Source of the DNA: Maratus speciosus
Lineage: Eukaryota > Arthropoda > Arachnida > Araneae > Salticidae
NCBI GenBank assembly: GCA_963932465.1
Contig: OZ010792.1
Span: 189,127,556-189,191,555, forward strand
Length of the DNA: 64,000 nucleotides
Direction of reading: 5' to 3'
Below, piece by piece: positions 36,481 to 46,554 of this stretch (position 1 is its first letter; the number at the start of each line of letters is the position of its first letter). Under the pieces are notes generated by a model. The model saw only the letters and a list, made by a program, of their open reading frames with translations, was not told the DNA's origin and made no database searches. A program made the position numbers and the translations under genes.

Positions 36481-36854
36481 GCAATATAACTGCCATGAAT
36501 TACAATGCGAAAGTATATTTACTCTAAATGGAAAATCAGTTCTTTTATTATACAGTGCTGCGCAAAAGTTTAAGCACAACGCAAATATTTTAATAAAAAT
36601 AAAATTGTACAACGGAATGCTTTCAAATATCCACTGTAGGTGAATACTATAATCGTAAATATATAGCCCAAGTTTGGAGAAAAAAAATCATCGTTACGAA
36701 ATTAAGAAATTACAAACATTTTTTGTGATGTCGCAAAAGCTTATGCACAAATGAGATTTTATGCAAACATCTCTTTAAACATGATATGTGGAGGATTGGC
36801 AAAACTTTTTTTTCTAGCGTATAAAGTGTAGCGATCGCTGTACGAGTTATAAAA

Positions 36855-37894
36855 TGCCGAAATCTCTGCGCAGTTCTCACCTGAAGAAGTTGTGGAAGTT
36901 TGGAAGGTGAAAGATGAAGGTAAATACGTTTTGCAAATTTCACTTATTTTAAATTGGTCTAAACGTGGTATTTATAGTGTTTTACAATGGTGAATTATTT
37001 TCGTTTGGAAAACAATTAAAAAATGCGTATTGCTCGGGAAGACCGAGGAAAACCACATTTCGTGAGGATAAAAGAATTAAAAGGATGGCTGTAACTGGCT
37101 TTTTGTCTCTTAATCAGATAAAAAGTCAACTTGGTTCAAAAATATCACGTGATACCATACGCAGACGAATAACCGAATCAAGATTCATCAACAAACAAAA
37201 ATTAGCTCGTAATCCTTTTCTAAAACAGTAACACAAACAAGCAAGTCTTCAATGGGCAAAACAGTACATGTATTATCTTGACGAATTTATTAGCGTTATT
37301 TTTTATAATAAAAAAAAAATGGAATTTGAATGGTCCAGATGGAACAAACAATCTTCTTGAAACACCATCAAAAATTTGTAAATACGCTAGGTTTTTGATG
37401 GTGTTTCAAGAAGATTGTTTGTTCTTAGTCATTCACACCAGTTTTAACTTATTTTCTTTGGTCCAGATGGGTTCTCAATCTATTGGCGTTATTTGAGAAA
37501 AAATCTAAAAAGCATATTCAGCAAGCAACAACGTAGTGGTTCGTTCATGGTATGGGGCGCTTTTGGCTACAATGGACAACCGTCTCTTTGCTTCCTAAAT
37601 GGCAGACAAATTCATAGAAATATCAGGAAACTCTGAGTGAGCAATTGCTGCCGTTTAGGGAACTCCCAGGTGGTCCCAACAGAATCTTTCAGCAAGACAA
37701 TGCACCAATACACACTTCGCGTTGCCCAAAAGAATGGCTTAAATCTCAGAATATCTGTAATGAAGTGGCCACTGCTCAGGTCAAATGTCAATTCGATTCA
37801 GAACATCTGGGGAATCCTCTCACATGACGTCTATAAGAATGGGAAGCAGTATTACTCGGTGCAAGAGCTCAAGTCAGTGATTGAGGAAGCCTAG
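36855..37894 (+). pseudogene. Tc1-like transposase remnant
   Basis: Pieces in several frames keep the order of a Tc1 transposase. They are an N-terminal helix-turn-helix (FSPEEVVEVWKVKDEGK, about 36870-36920), the linker and second HTH (YCSGRPRKTTFREDKR ... SRDTIRRRI, 37030-37231), then VWGAFGYNG and the second catalytic Asp in FQQDNAPIHTS (about 37690-37725). The C-terminal part is NSIQNIWGILSHDVYKNGKQY (about 37790-37870). The third acidic residue, normally Glu in PIEN, is Gln here. An insertion at about 37342-37471 splits the catalytic region. It cannot encode an active enzyme. Confidence 0.85.
37342..37424. repeat. Perfect 33-bp hairpin inside the Tc1 transposase
   Basis: 37342-37374 and 37392-37424 are exact inverted copies with a 17-base loop. 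GGTCCAGATGG, part of the transposase, appears both just before (37332-37342) and after it (37461-37471), so the stretch between is an insertion or local rearrangement. Confidence 0.85.
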
Positions 37895-38210
37895 TCCAGG
37901 CTCGCTCTCGTAACCTTCCATACTCTCGTGTTATCAATGGAAAATCGCGTATTCGATCTCATCAGGAACAATGGAAACACCATAGACGATTAAAAGACTT
38001 TTGTGCTTTGTGAAATGTAAATATTTTGTTTTTGTGCATAAACTTTTGCGACATCACAATTTTGATTTTTTTTTTTTTATAATTTATTATTTTTCTTTCA
38101 ATGAATTGTTTCCGAATTCGAAATATGAATTTATAATCCAATTGTTTAGATACATCAAAAATTTCAAAGCATACCGGTGTATATTTTTTATTTTAAGAAA
38201 TCATTTACCT

Positions 38211-38626
38211 TATTTCAAATGAAAGTCAAATTTCAAAGTTATTGCTTAAGAGGCTCAAAGCCAACAGAGGGAAAAAGATTCCATGCCGGGACTCGAACCC
38301 GGGCCATCAGTATAGCGCACTGACGTTCTACCGACTAAACCACATGGAACGATACCCAGCCTGGAAAATTTCTCACTATTATATGTTGGCAAGGCTACAA
38401 ACGCAGCACAAGATAGAATATTTATCGTGAGCCACTGACATAGGGCAAACACGAAACTTAATTAAATCCAGCATCGATAGAAACTGTTGGCTTTGCGCCT
38501 CTTAAGCAATAACTTTGAAATTTGATTTTCATTTGAAATATTGTATGCAAGGCGAATGTTTCTCTCTGAAATAATTTCCATGTATTAATATAGTTTTTAT
38601 CGATGCTGGATTTAATTAAGTTTCGT
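38211..38626. repeat. Interleaved inverted repeats A-B-A'-B'
   Basis: Arm A (38211-38267) is inverted at A' (38484-38540) with two mismatches in 57. Arm B (38451-38479) is inverted at B' (38598-38626) with no mismatch in 29. B lies between A and A', and B' lies outside, so the two pairs cannot form simple nested hairpins. A tRNA-like sequence lies between A and B. Confidence 0.8.
38279..38349 (-). tRNA. tRNA-like sequence with intact pol III boxes (probably SINE or tRNA-derived)
   Basis: On the minus strand it folds as a cloverleaf. It has a 7-bp acceptor stem (TTCCATG/CATGGAA), a D stem GTTT/GAAC, a 5-bp anticodon stem TCAGT/ACTGA, a 4-base variable loop and a T arm CCGGG-TTCGAGT-CCCGG. The A box TGGTTTAGTCGG and B box GGTTCGAGTCC fit the consensus exactly. 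The loop GCGCTAT would put GCT (Ser) at the anticodon. However, position 33 is C instead of the nearly universal U, and serine tRNAs have a long variable arm that is missing here. It is therefore more likely a tRNA-derived repeat than a functional gene. Confidence 0.5.
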
Positions 38627-39327
38627 ATTAACCTTCTAATTTTATATTTTTCTGTTAAAAAATGAATTTGTTGTGTCAAAGCGTTTTGCGCTTGTTGAGT
38701 AGAGCAGTTGAGAACAGCCTTAAAAGATAATCTCCCCAATCAAGAAAATTTTCTTTTCAGCTTGACTGAAACCCTAAAGGTCACTTTATGTTTTTAATTG
38801 TAAATAATCTGCGTTTTCTCAAGGAAAAATGTTTTATTCAAAATATTGAATATTTTTAATCTATTTTATCTTTGCTAAATTCCCGTTTTTAATTTTCTCT
38901 TTAGAGCTTCAGATATGTTCATCAACACAAGCAATTTGCATTCTACATGCATACAAATATAACCTAGAGTCACTATGTCTCACGGTGACTGCTGGGATAA
39001 GACTGTTAAAAGTAGAAAATATTTATATCCAATAATTTGAAACACTTAAATTACAAAAATGAGAAAATATTATATTAGATTTTTTTCTAAAAAACCAGTT
39101 AATTAACCAATTGACTTAAACAGTGCCAACCCTGCTGGTAGCAGAATAAAATCATAATGCAAAACCCCAATCCCAATGTAGGAATGCAAGAAAAACAAAG
39201 GCTTACAAAACCCAATAGCCATACAGCAAAGAAAACTCACAGCCAATCATTCATTAGTATACAGAACAAAGAGTAACCAGTGGAATGAATCATGATTATG
39301 TCACCATTGAGGCATAATGTAATCCTT
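38627..39327. other. AT-rich non-coding DNA
   Basis: No element or coding frame was recognised. Confidence 0.45.
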
Positions 39328-39965
39328 ACAAGGGAACCACTTTTGGTGTTGCTTGCACCTAGCATCGAGACCGGGTGCGTTTTGTAGCCCTATACATAAA
39401 AGTTAGAGAACCGATAAAATTTTTCTGTTAAATCATATTTTATATACTTTTTTATGCTTTTAATTTTTTATTATTACATATTTATTTGTTTATTTCACGC
39501 CAAAAGTGAGTTAAGCCGCCAAATATGGCGATACAATTTTTCCGGCCGCTTTATCCAAACAGTAAATGTACAGAGTGTATTACTAGAATTATATCAGATT
39601 GCGATTTGTTTTTAATAATTGATAGCATAAGAAACAAATATTAGGTTTTTATTTTTTTTTCTGTGCAGACGATAAATATATAAGTAATAAATATAATTCT
39701 ATAAAAGCTTCGAAGATCATTAAAAACTATTTTTTAGTGAAATACAAAATAAGCAAATTATTTTCTTTTGAAATCGAATGAAATAAAGTTTCGAATGTTT
39801 GAAATGAAATGTTGCTGTATTAAATGGTTCTTCGGTAAAAGTAATCATAAAGTAAATTAATATTTTTACACAGCTTAGAAAAATTACTGTGGTGAAATTG
39901 GCCAGACATTGCAATTTCTAGCTATTACAAATTCAGCTATGACATTTGACTAAGGTTGCGCAAAG

Positions 39966-40981
39966 CAGGGTTGGACGGTATTTACCGTCTGATGGTTTTT
40001 ACCGGTTATTACCATGGCTTTTACCGTCTTTGGAAAAACATGTTTTTACCGTGTTTTTTACCATCTTTGAAAAACTTACGAGTTTTACTGTTTTTTGTCA
40101 CTTTTATGAAAATTTATCTTTCAATTTTTCATTTTCCCAGGGGTGAAAGTTTTCCGGGTATTTTATATGTTTTCCATTCAACAATATTCACCTAATTTAG
40201 TTTCTGATTAGATAATTAAAAGAATGTTATATGAAAATAGCGGTTTTAAGGAACATAAAATGCCCGGAAGACATTCATCCATGTTTACCAGCTACAAGAA
40301 TTCAAAATTTTAACGATATTATTGCCCATTTATCATTATTAAAACCTAATGCTTATTATAACTTATCATCATGAGAATGCGCATTACAATATTTATTATA
40401 TTTATCTTAATGAAGACTAGTTTACTAATTTTTACTGAAAGGAAATGGAAAATTATAAGTACACTTTTATCATATTTAAAAACCTTATTTTAATAAAAAC
40501 CAAATGCTTACAAATATTAATTATTCCAAAATATAGTTTGTACAAATGTTAGTACAGTTTACCAGTCTATACCCTTGAAGCCTTTTAGCATTTTATAAAA
40601 TCTTTGTAGCTTTCTGTACACTCTAGTCTGTTTTTTAATTTACTGTGGATATGTGAAAAGTTCGAAAAAATTAGCTCTATGGATGAAGAACTATAGGGTA
40701 TGGGGTGGAGATTAATCATTAAATGTATGAATTCAGGATTCATTTCTTTGTTATTTAGTGCTTTCCACCGAACTTTGGCTTTTACATCTTTTGTTTTAAA
40801 GAAGCTTCTTGGAAATGGTTGTCCTTCAACTTCATATGCCAAGAGGAGTGAAAGAGAATTTGGCACATGAAATCTATGAGCCATTCCCTTTCCCTTTCCT
40901 TTTGTGTTTCACTTAATAGATCTTGATTTTTGTGCATTGGAATCTGTCATACATGCTAAAAGGTGAAAGCGCTCTAAAGCC

Positions 40982-41012
<31 letters not shown>

Positions 41013-41733
41013 CAAGAGCTTTATATGGAATTAATTTAGGACAATGCACTAATTTCAGCCATTCAGAACAAGAATCTGCTCTGACGAATATCTAAGACTT
41101 TGGCTACTTGTAGCTGTTGAAATAGATCCTTCACTTGTTTAAATAAATTAAACACTCACTAATCTTTAAATTCTAATATCAATATCTTTTTCATGATTTT
41201 ACAAATGTCAAGCAGTGCAGGACTATTCTTAATAAATGCGGAGATACATTCTATATGGTTATTCCATCATACTTCGATGGGCAACTGGTGTTTCACTTAT
41301 CAGATGATGATTTCGGAAATACTTCTGTATATCAACGTGTTTAGTAATGGATATTGGAGCTTTTTCTGCCAGTAAATTCATGTGCTGTACATCCATAAAC
41401 AATCATATTAGAGTACAAGTGAAATGGAAACCCTGCTTTGTGAAACCGATACTGAACATCTGTTGTTCTATTTATAGATGGGGAATAGAAAATATGGTAA
41501 AATTTATATGATTAAACTACTATATCAGCAGCTTTAGAGAATTAATTCTTTATTTCGCATATCTTTATATATACATGCATCAGTTACATGAAAATACAGC
41601 GCTTCAATCAATAGTATTTAAATACAGTTTAATGACTAGTAGAGTTTATTGTATCCTTAGGTTTTACCACTTTTTTCCAGGTTTTTACCATGTCCTGGTA
41701 AAAACCAGTTTTTACCGGTAAAAAGCCAACTCT
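39966..41733 (-). mobile_element. hAT element, internally decayed (1.77 kb)
   Basis: The ends CAGGGTTGG and, inverted, CAGAGTTGG are hAT-type, each followed by repeated TTTTTACCGG/GGTAAAAA words. The 8-base flanks GCGCAAAG (39958-39965) and CCGGAAAG (41734-41741) agree at six positions, as expected of an old 8-bp duplication. A transposase fragment on the minus strand lies at 40585-40884. Confidence 0.75.
40585..40884 (-). pseudogene. hAT transposase C-terminal fragment
   Basis: The 99-codon frame contains FFKTKDVKAKVRWKALNNKEMNPEF, then HPIPYSSSSIELIFSNFSHIHSKLKNRL. This matches the hAT C-terminal dimerisation region, where S-S-x-x-x-E-R-x-F-S is the usual motif; here Arg is replaced by Leu. 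The catalytic part is not recognisable upstream on the same strand. It is a remnant of the element it sits in. Confidence 0.75.
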
Positions 41734-42464
41734 GCCGGAAAGCTCTACTTTTGAAAATAAACGCCAACTGTTTCCCCTCCAAAAATATGAATATAATGCT
41801 GCAATTTTTGAAAATCAAATTCGTGGGGTTTTGAAGGAATTTTCAAACTTTTTTCAATGTTTTATACTTATTATTAACTAATTTTTATTTTTAAATCCTT
41901 TTCTTTAAAAAAAAAAATCAATGTTAATAGTCCGATAAGTGGTCACGAAAATTGCATTTTCAGAAAGTTATGTTGCTGTATAATCAAGAAATATTATTTT
42001 AACAGAAAAATTTTATCGATTCTTAAACTTCATACTATAGGGCTTTAAAATGCACCAGGTCTCAATGCTAGGTGCGAGCAACACCAAAAGTGGTTCCCTT
42101 GTTAGTAAATCTTAACTAATCAAGCAATCTAAGTAGTAAAAGTGTATTTTTAGCTCAAATCTGCCATTTTGGCTATTTTAAAAAATAAAAGGCTTAAAAA
42201 AAAAAAAGAAAGAAAGAAAATTAACTACTTGTTTTTTCTTCCCAGCTAATTTTAGAAAAATTAGTTAATCTGCCATGTAGATTTAAACTTATAAAAAAAG
42301 TTTGATTAAAAATGTTTGGCACTTTACAAATTCACTTTGCTTGTAGCTTCTGCATAACTTGGATTTTTCATTTTTCAATAATGTGTAAAATAAATGAAAA
42401 CATTAGAGAAAAAGAGAAAAAAACCAGATGAAAAAAATCCTGCATGGTTTTCTTTAAAAAACCA

Positions 42465-42527
42465 TTTGGTTTAAACCATGGTTTAAACCACGGTTTAAAC
42501 CAGCGTGGTTTAAACCAAACAACACTG
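42465..42527 (-). repeat. Terminus of a hAT-like element with GTTTAAAC repeats
   Basis: Four copies of GGTTTAAACC are spaced by 12-14 bases. On the minus strand they follow CAGTGTTGTTTGG, a hAT-like end at 42527. No matching second end was found nearby, so this is a partial copy. Confidence 0.5.
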
Positions 42528-43465
42528 TAATAAATTGTTCTTACATAAGTTATATTTTGTACACTCGATCCTTTTTCAATGTATAGGACAATGTAATGTA
42601 AAATATTATGTTTATTGAGTTTCAATAATGCTATATAACGTCCTTTTCTGTCATAAATTTTAGTTTGACGGCGACCCTATCTAAATACGTATAGGTGTAC
42701 CAATATAGCTAAAAAATTCTTTAAGATTTAGTTTGGCACTAATTTCATCTCGTAAAGCGACGGCGTGATAGTTTCACGAAAATGATGATTGGAGCCTCCT
42801 GCTGCTCGTTTAGTACAAAGATATTCCAAGAAGGATCAGTTATTCTTTCATCTACTCTTAATATACTTGTCCTACATCATAATTTCATCTCGTAACTCTA
42901 TGATGTAGACATTTTTGTCGCTTCGAATCGCTGTATAATATTATACGACCGCTTCACCAGATTGTAAGAATAGCAATTCTAAATTGTACTACTACTATTC
43001 GAGAGCCTGATGCGATATCGTTGAGAAAACTCTGCCATCTGGTGCAAATGGAACGTTCAATGGTGCGGAAAAAAATTAAATATAACATTTCGAAGACGAC
43101 CAAGATGGAAATATAACTACCAAAATAGAGCACATATTTCCAGAGTTGTCTTCAAAATATAAGCGACCTGTAAGTGCCATACTCTGCTCATTAACTCATC
43201 GTTATATGTAACATAATTTCATCATTAAATGTTATTTTACACGTTTTCACTTGTATGTTTTACATCAATTAAACTGTCCCTTTTCCTTCTGCCAATCACT
43301 TTACAAACTTTTTTGAGGCAGAAAATGCATAATATTTGTGCTGAATGTATAATTTTTAACAATCTTTCTTTTTTTAGACCTTAAATCTTTCTATCATTTT
43401 TTACATATGACATATTAATTTTCATACTATCTTAGTTATGTTAATATATAACAAATTAACACCTT
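42528..43465. other. Non-coding region
   Basis: AATTTCATCTCGTAA occurs twice (near 42742 and 42882), and CTACATCATA/TATGATGTAG forms a short inverted pair near 42872-42906. Nothing else was recognised. Confidence 0.4.
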
Positions 43466-44340
43466 GTAATAATATGCTATTTCTAATTGCTAAAAAGTGC
43501 GTAAGGTTAAAGCTTTAAAAACACTAAAAATAGTTTAATTGGACTGTTTACATGTTTCGACTGTACCCGAGTCATTTTCAAAACAAACAAGTAAATAAAA
43601 ATATTCTAAATTTCACGATCAATGATACAATTATTGGAACAGATGTTATATATTCCCGCGGCCGTCATCTTGGATTTCTCGGCGATGTTTTGTTGGCATT
43701 TATTGATAAGGCAACCCCGCCGAGGGACGTGTTCTCGCAACCCCGTTAAGCCTAACATGCGCATAAATCTGCTTGGCGGAATTTACTTGGCAGAAAAGGG
43801 GTTTTCAAGCCAAGGAAAAATCCAAGATGGTGGCCGAGGGAATGTATAACATATGTTCCCAATGATTTCAAACACCATTATTCAGTTTTCCCCGCTACTC
43901 ACGTTACTTTTTTGTTTTACTTGGATATTTATTTCTATTTTCGTAACCACTGAGTAACTCGAGCCATAATTTTGGTAAGCTAAATGATGCTGCATCGTTA
44001 CATATGGAATTTTGGCGTGTCAGAATCTCTATGGTTTGTATTATAATGGATGGATAGTATAGACTGAAGGGAAAAATTATCTTACTTTCATTGAAATTTA
44101 TTTGGATGGTTTCTTCTTGCCAGGTTTTTCTATTATAATTAATACCAGCTACATGCTCCTTTTTCTGTACTTAAATTTCCTGCTAGTCATACCAATATAG
44201 TAATTATTTGATCCGTCTGCTGTAATAAATGGTCTTTCGTATACTCCTGAATAATTTTCAAAATTAATTGGGTCAATTTTAGTGCAAATGATATTCTTTA
44301 ATTTCGGAGGTGGTTTGGCTACTAAGCAGATATTGAACTG
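43466..44340 (-). pseudogene. Penelope-like 3' end with GIY-YIG-like remnant, minus copy
   Basis: On the minus strand, from about 44321, a broken frame reads PKLKNIICTKIDP, then GVYERPFITADGSNNYYIGM (YIG near 44190). After a frame change it reads INYNRKT, INFNESKIIF and ILTRQNSICNDA. The G-V-Y ... Y-Y-I-G pattern and position at the end of the element suggest the GIY-YIG endonuclease domain of Penelope-like elements. Downstream comes AATGACTCGGGTACAGTCGA with AAC following, a stem (GACT/AGTC) before GAAAC that recalls Penelope termini. It is 5' truncated and has no reverse transcriptase. A MITE interrupts it at 43636-43859. Confidence 0.5.
43636..43859. mobile_element. 224-bp MITE with 8-bp duplication
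   Basis: The ends GGAACAGATGTTATATATTC and, inverted, GGAACATATGTTATACATTC continue as a roughly 45-bp terminal repeat. The flanks CAATTATT (43628-43635) and CAATGATT (43860-43867) match at 7 of 8. The uninterrupted right-arm copy confirms the insertion site. An 8-bp duplication fits hAT, P or Merlin; I cannot choose among them. Confidence 0.75.
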
Positions 44341-45220
44341 CTTAAGGGGTTTCAGGATTCTTAAAGCTTCAAAATTTTCGAAATTTTAATTTTTTTAAAT
44401 GTTAAACTACTATTTTTTCTGAACATTTTGATGTAATTGTTTCCTTGAAATACCCACTAGAACAGAAGTTGTGGCTTTTAGAATTATACCCGCTCAATAG
44501 CTGAAGGGGCGTTTTCGAAACTTTGAAGTCTTTTTTTCTTTTTCTTTCTTTTCTTTTTTTTTTTAACCAAATGACGGTTTTGGGCATAATGTGTATGATA
44601 TCTCCAAATCTTCTGAATATTTTCTCATGAAATTTTCAAAACATATGTTTCATGTTAGTCTGTATAAACTGAACCTAAAATTTCCTTTTATTGTTCAAAA
44701 AAATATTTTTTTATGTGATTTTACTATTGAAATTTTCAAAATTTTGCATTAGCTAAATGCAACTTTTTATTAAAAATATAAAAATGCTTTAAATACAAAT
44801 TTATTTAATTTCAGGGTAATTATTATAATCTGAAGTATAAATAAGCACCACAATTTTCATTCTAGTTGCAAAATTTATTTTGGAATCCTACGCATAAGCT
44901 GTTATACCCATTTTTTTGCTCGTCAAATGTCTGACAGTTTGGAGACCCCTATTCTAATTCTGCATCTTGCAATTTTTTAAATACAGAAAATAAAAGAACT
45001 TACTTATATATTTCATCCAAATAAAAATTGTGTTTTAAAATCATATACATTTTAAGATATCAAATGTTGAAAATAGCCTTTTTATTTCCTTTTTTCTCAT
45101 TTTAAGAAACCTGAGACAACTTAAGACTGTTCAATAATTTCTTAAAAAAGCTTGGATAATATTGAATAGAATAAAGTTTGTATTTTTGTGAATTAAATTT
45201 ATATTCAGGCTTTTTAATAT
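44341..45220. other. Spacer between the two inverted Penelope-like copies
   Basis: AT-rich, with a CTTTTTCTTT tract near 44530. No coding segment was recognised. Confidence 0.4.
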
Positions 45221-45867
45221 TGGCTGAGTAGCCAAACAACCTCCAAAATTGAAGAATATCATTTGCACTAAAATTGACCCAATAAATTTTGAGAATTATT
45301 CAGGAGTATATGAAACATCATTTATTAGAGCAGACGGATCAAAGAATTACCATATTGGTATGATTAGTAAGAAATTTAAGTATAGAAAAAGGAGCATGTA
45401 GCTGACATTAAATATAATAGAAAAACCACAGCACTGGCAAGGCTATATCAAGAAGAAATGATCCGAATAAATTTCAATGAAAGTAAGATAATTTTTCCCT
45501 CCAGCCTTCTATAGTATCCATCCATTAAAAGAGAAACCATAGAGATTCTAACACGTAAAAATTCAATATGTAACGATGCAGTATCATTTAACCAAAATTA
45601 TGCTGGATTTACTCAATGGTTACGAAAATAGAATAAACGTTCAAGTAAAATAAAAAAAATAACATGCGTAACGTGAAAAACTGAAGCATGGCGTTTGAAA
45701 CCATTGCATCATAGATTATGAAATTTCAGAATATTTTTATTTCTTTATTTGTTTTGAAAATGACACGGGAAGAGTTGAAACATGTAAACAGTCAAATGAA
45801 ACTGTTTTTACTGTTTTTAAAGTTTTACTCTTACACCTTTTGGCAATTAGAAATAATATATTATCCT
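45221..45867 (+). pseudogene. Penelope-like 3' end with GIY-YIG-like remnant, plus copy
   Basis: This is an inverted copy of 43466-44340. It reads PKLKNIICTKIDPINFENYS, then GVYETSFIRADGSKNYHIGM (near 45303-45363), and after frame changes a decayed tail. The shared 3' region with CATGTTTCAACTCTTCCCG (on the minus strand) ends near 45867. Both copies are cut at about the same 5' point and face away from each other. Confidence 0.5.
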
Positions 45868-46543
45868 AGTTATTTCTGAAACTGAACGTTTTGTGATATA
45901 GGAGTGATTTATATATGTGCGTGCATGTGCATCAAATTGTGTTATAGTTTAAATAAAGAGTAAAAAATGTTTAAAATTTACAAAACAAACAAACAAACAA
46001 ACAAACAGACAGACAAAACGCATCAAAAGCTGACTCGTAACACCGTTATTTCTGACAAATTGAAAAGTTTGTTGTATTTCATTTGCCAGTTTCACTCAAA
46101 CTCCAATTTTTCCTCAAAAGGAAATTCTTCTTTTAATACCAAAATTTTTCTGACAAGCTTGGACTCTGATGGGAATTGTAATGTGTCTATATCTCAGCGA
46201 GAGATTTAATTTTACTCAGATAACGGAAATTGTATTCGAAAGCGCTCTTCTAAAGTTTCACTTGAGTTTTCATATTGTAGATAAGACTGCACTGCAAAGT
46301 ATTGTGCAAAAAAGTTTGTAAAGAATTATGAAAATAAATAAAGATTTATTTATTCAGATTTTATAGAAGATCATATGCTATACATACATTTTGTCAGACG
46401 CAGCAAAACATAATAAAACCACTTTTACAAAACACACCGCCTTATTCGTATAATTTATTGAAACGCCAGAAGAGTTAAAATTAATAAATACTGTTTAATT
46501 TTTAATTTATCTTGAACCTGAATATTGTATCATTAATAAATTA
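45868..46543. other. Non-coding region with CAAA microsatellite
   Basis: (CAAA)n lies at 45982-46010 and degrades to CAGA. An 80-codon frame over it is not convincing as a gene. Confidence 0.5.
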
Positions 46544-46554
46544 TCTCCATATGT

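Larger units (their letters stand above)
36553..38210 (+). mobile_element. Tc1-like DNA transposon, decayed and truncated at the right
   Basis: The left end is TA then CAGTGCTGCGCAAAAGTTTA. A related inner repeat (GTGATGTCGCAAAAGC, 36725-36748) matches the inverted right inner repeat at 38034-38057 in 23 of 24 bases, giving the IR/DR arrangement of many Tc1 elements. The right arm can be followed weakly to about 38210, where it is cut off by an unrelated inverted-repeat structure, so the outer right end is missing. Confidence 0.8.
39328..42102. mobile_element. Foldback element with ACAAGGGAACCAC ends (2.8 kb with insert)
   Basis: The left arm (39328 to about 39435) and the inverted right arm (about 41993-42102) match well over about 105 bp, starting ACAAGGGAACCACTTTTGGT. 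No clear target duplication was found. The interior contains a complete hAT element, so the host element was about 1 kb before that insertion. Confidence 0.65.

Noticed and set aside
45970..46010. CRISPR-like short repeat array
   Set aside because: It is a CAAA microsatellite without spacers, and the DNA is eukaryotic.
45961..46209. 80-codon frame starting in a CAAA microsatellite
   Set aside because: The start lies in the repeat, and the rest has no family resemblance.
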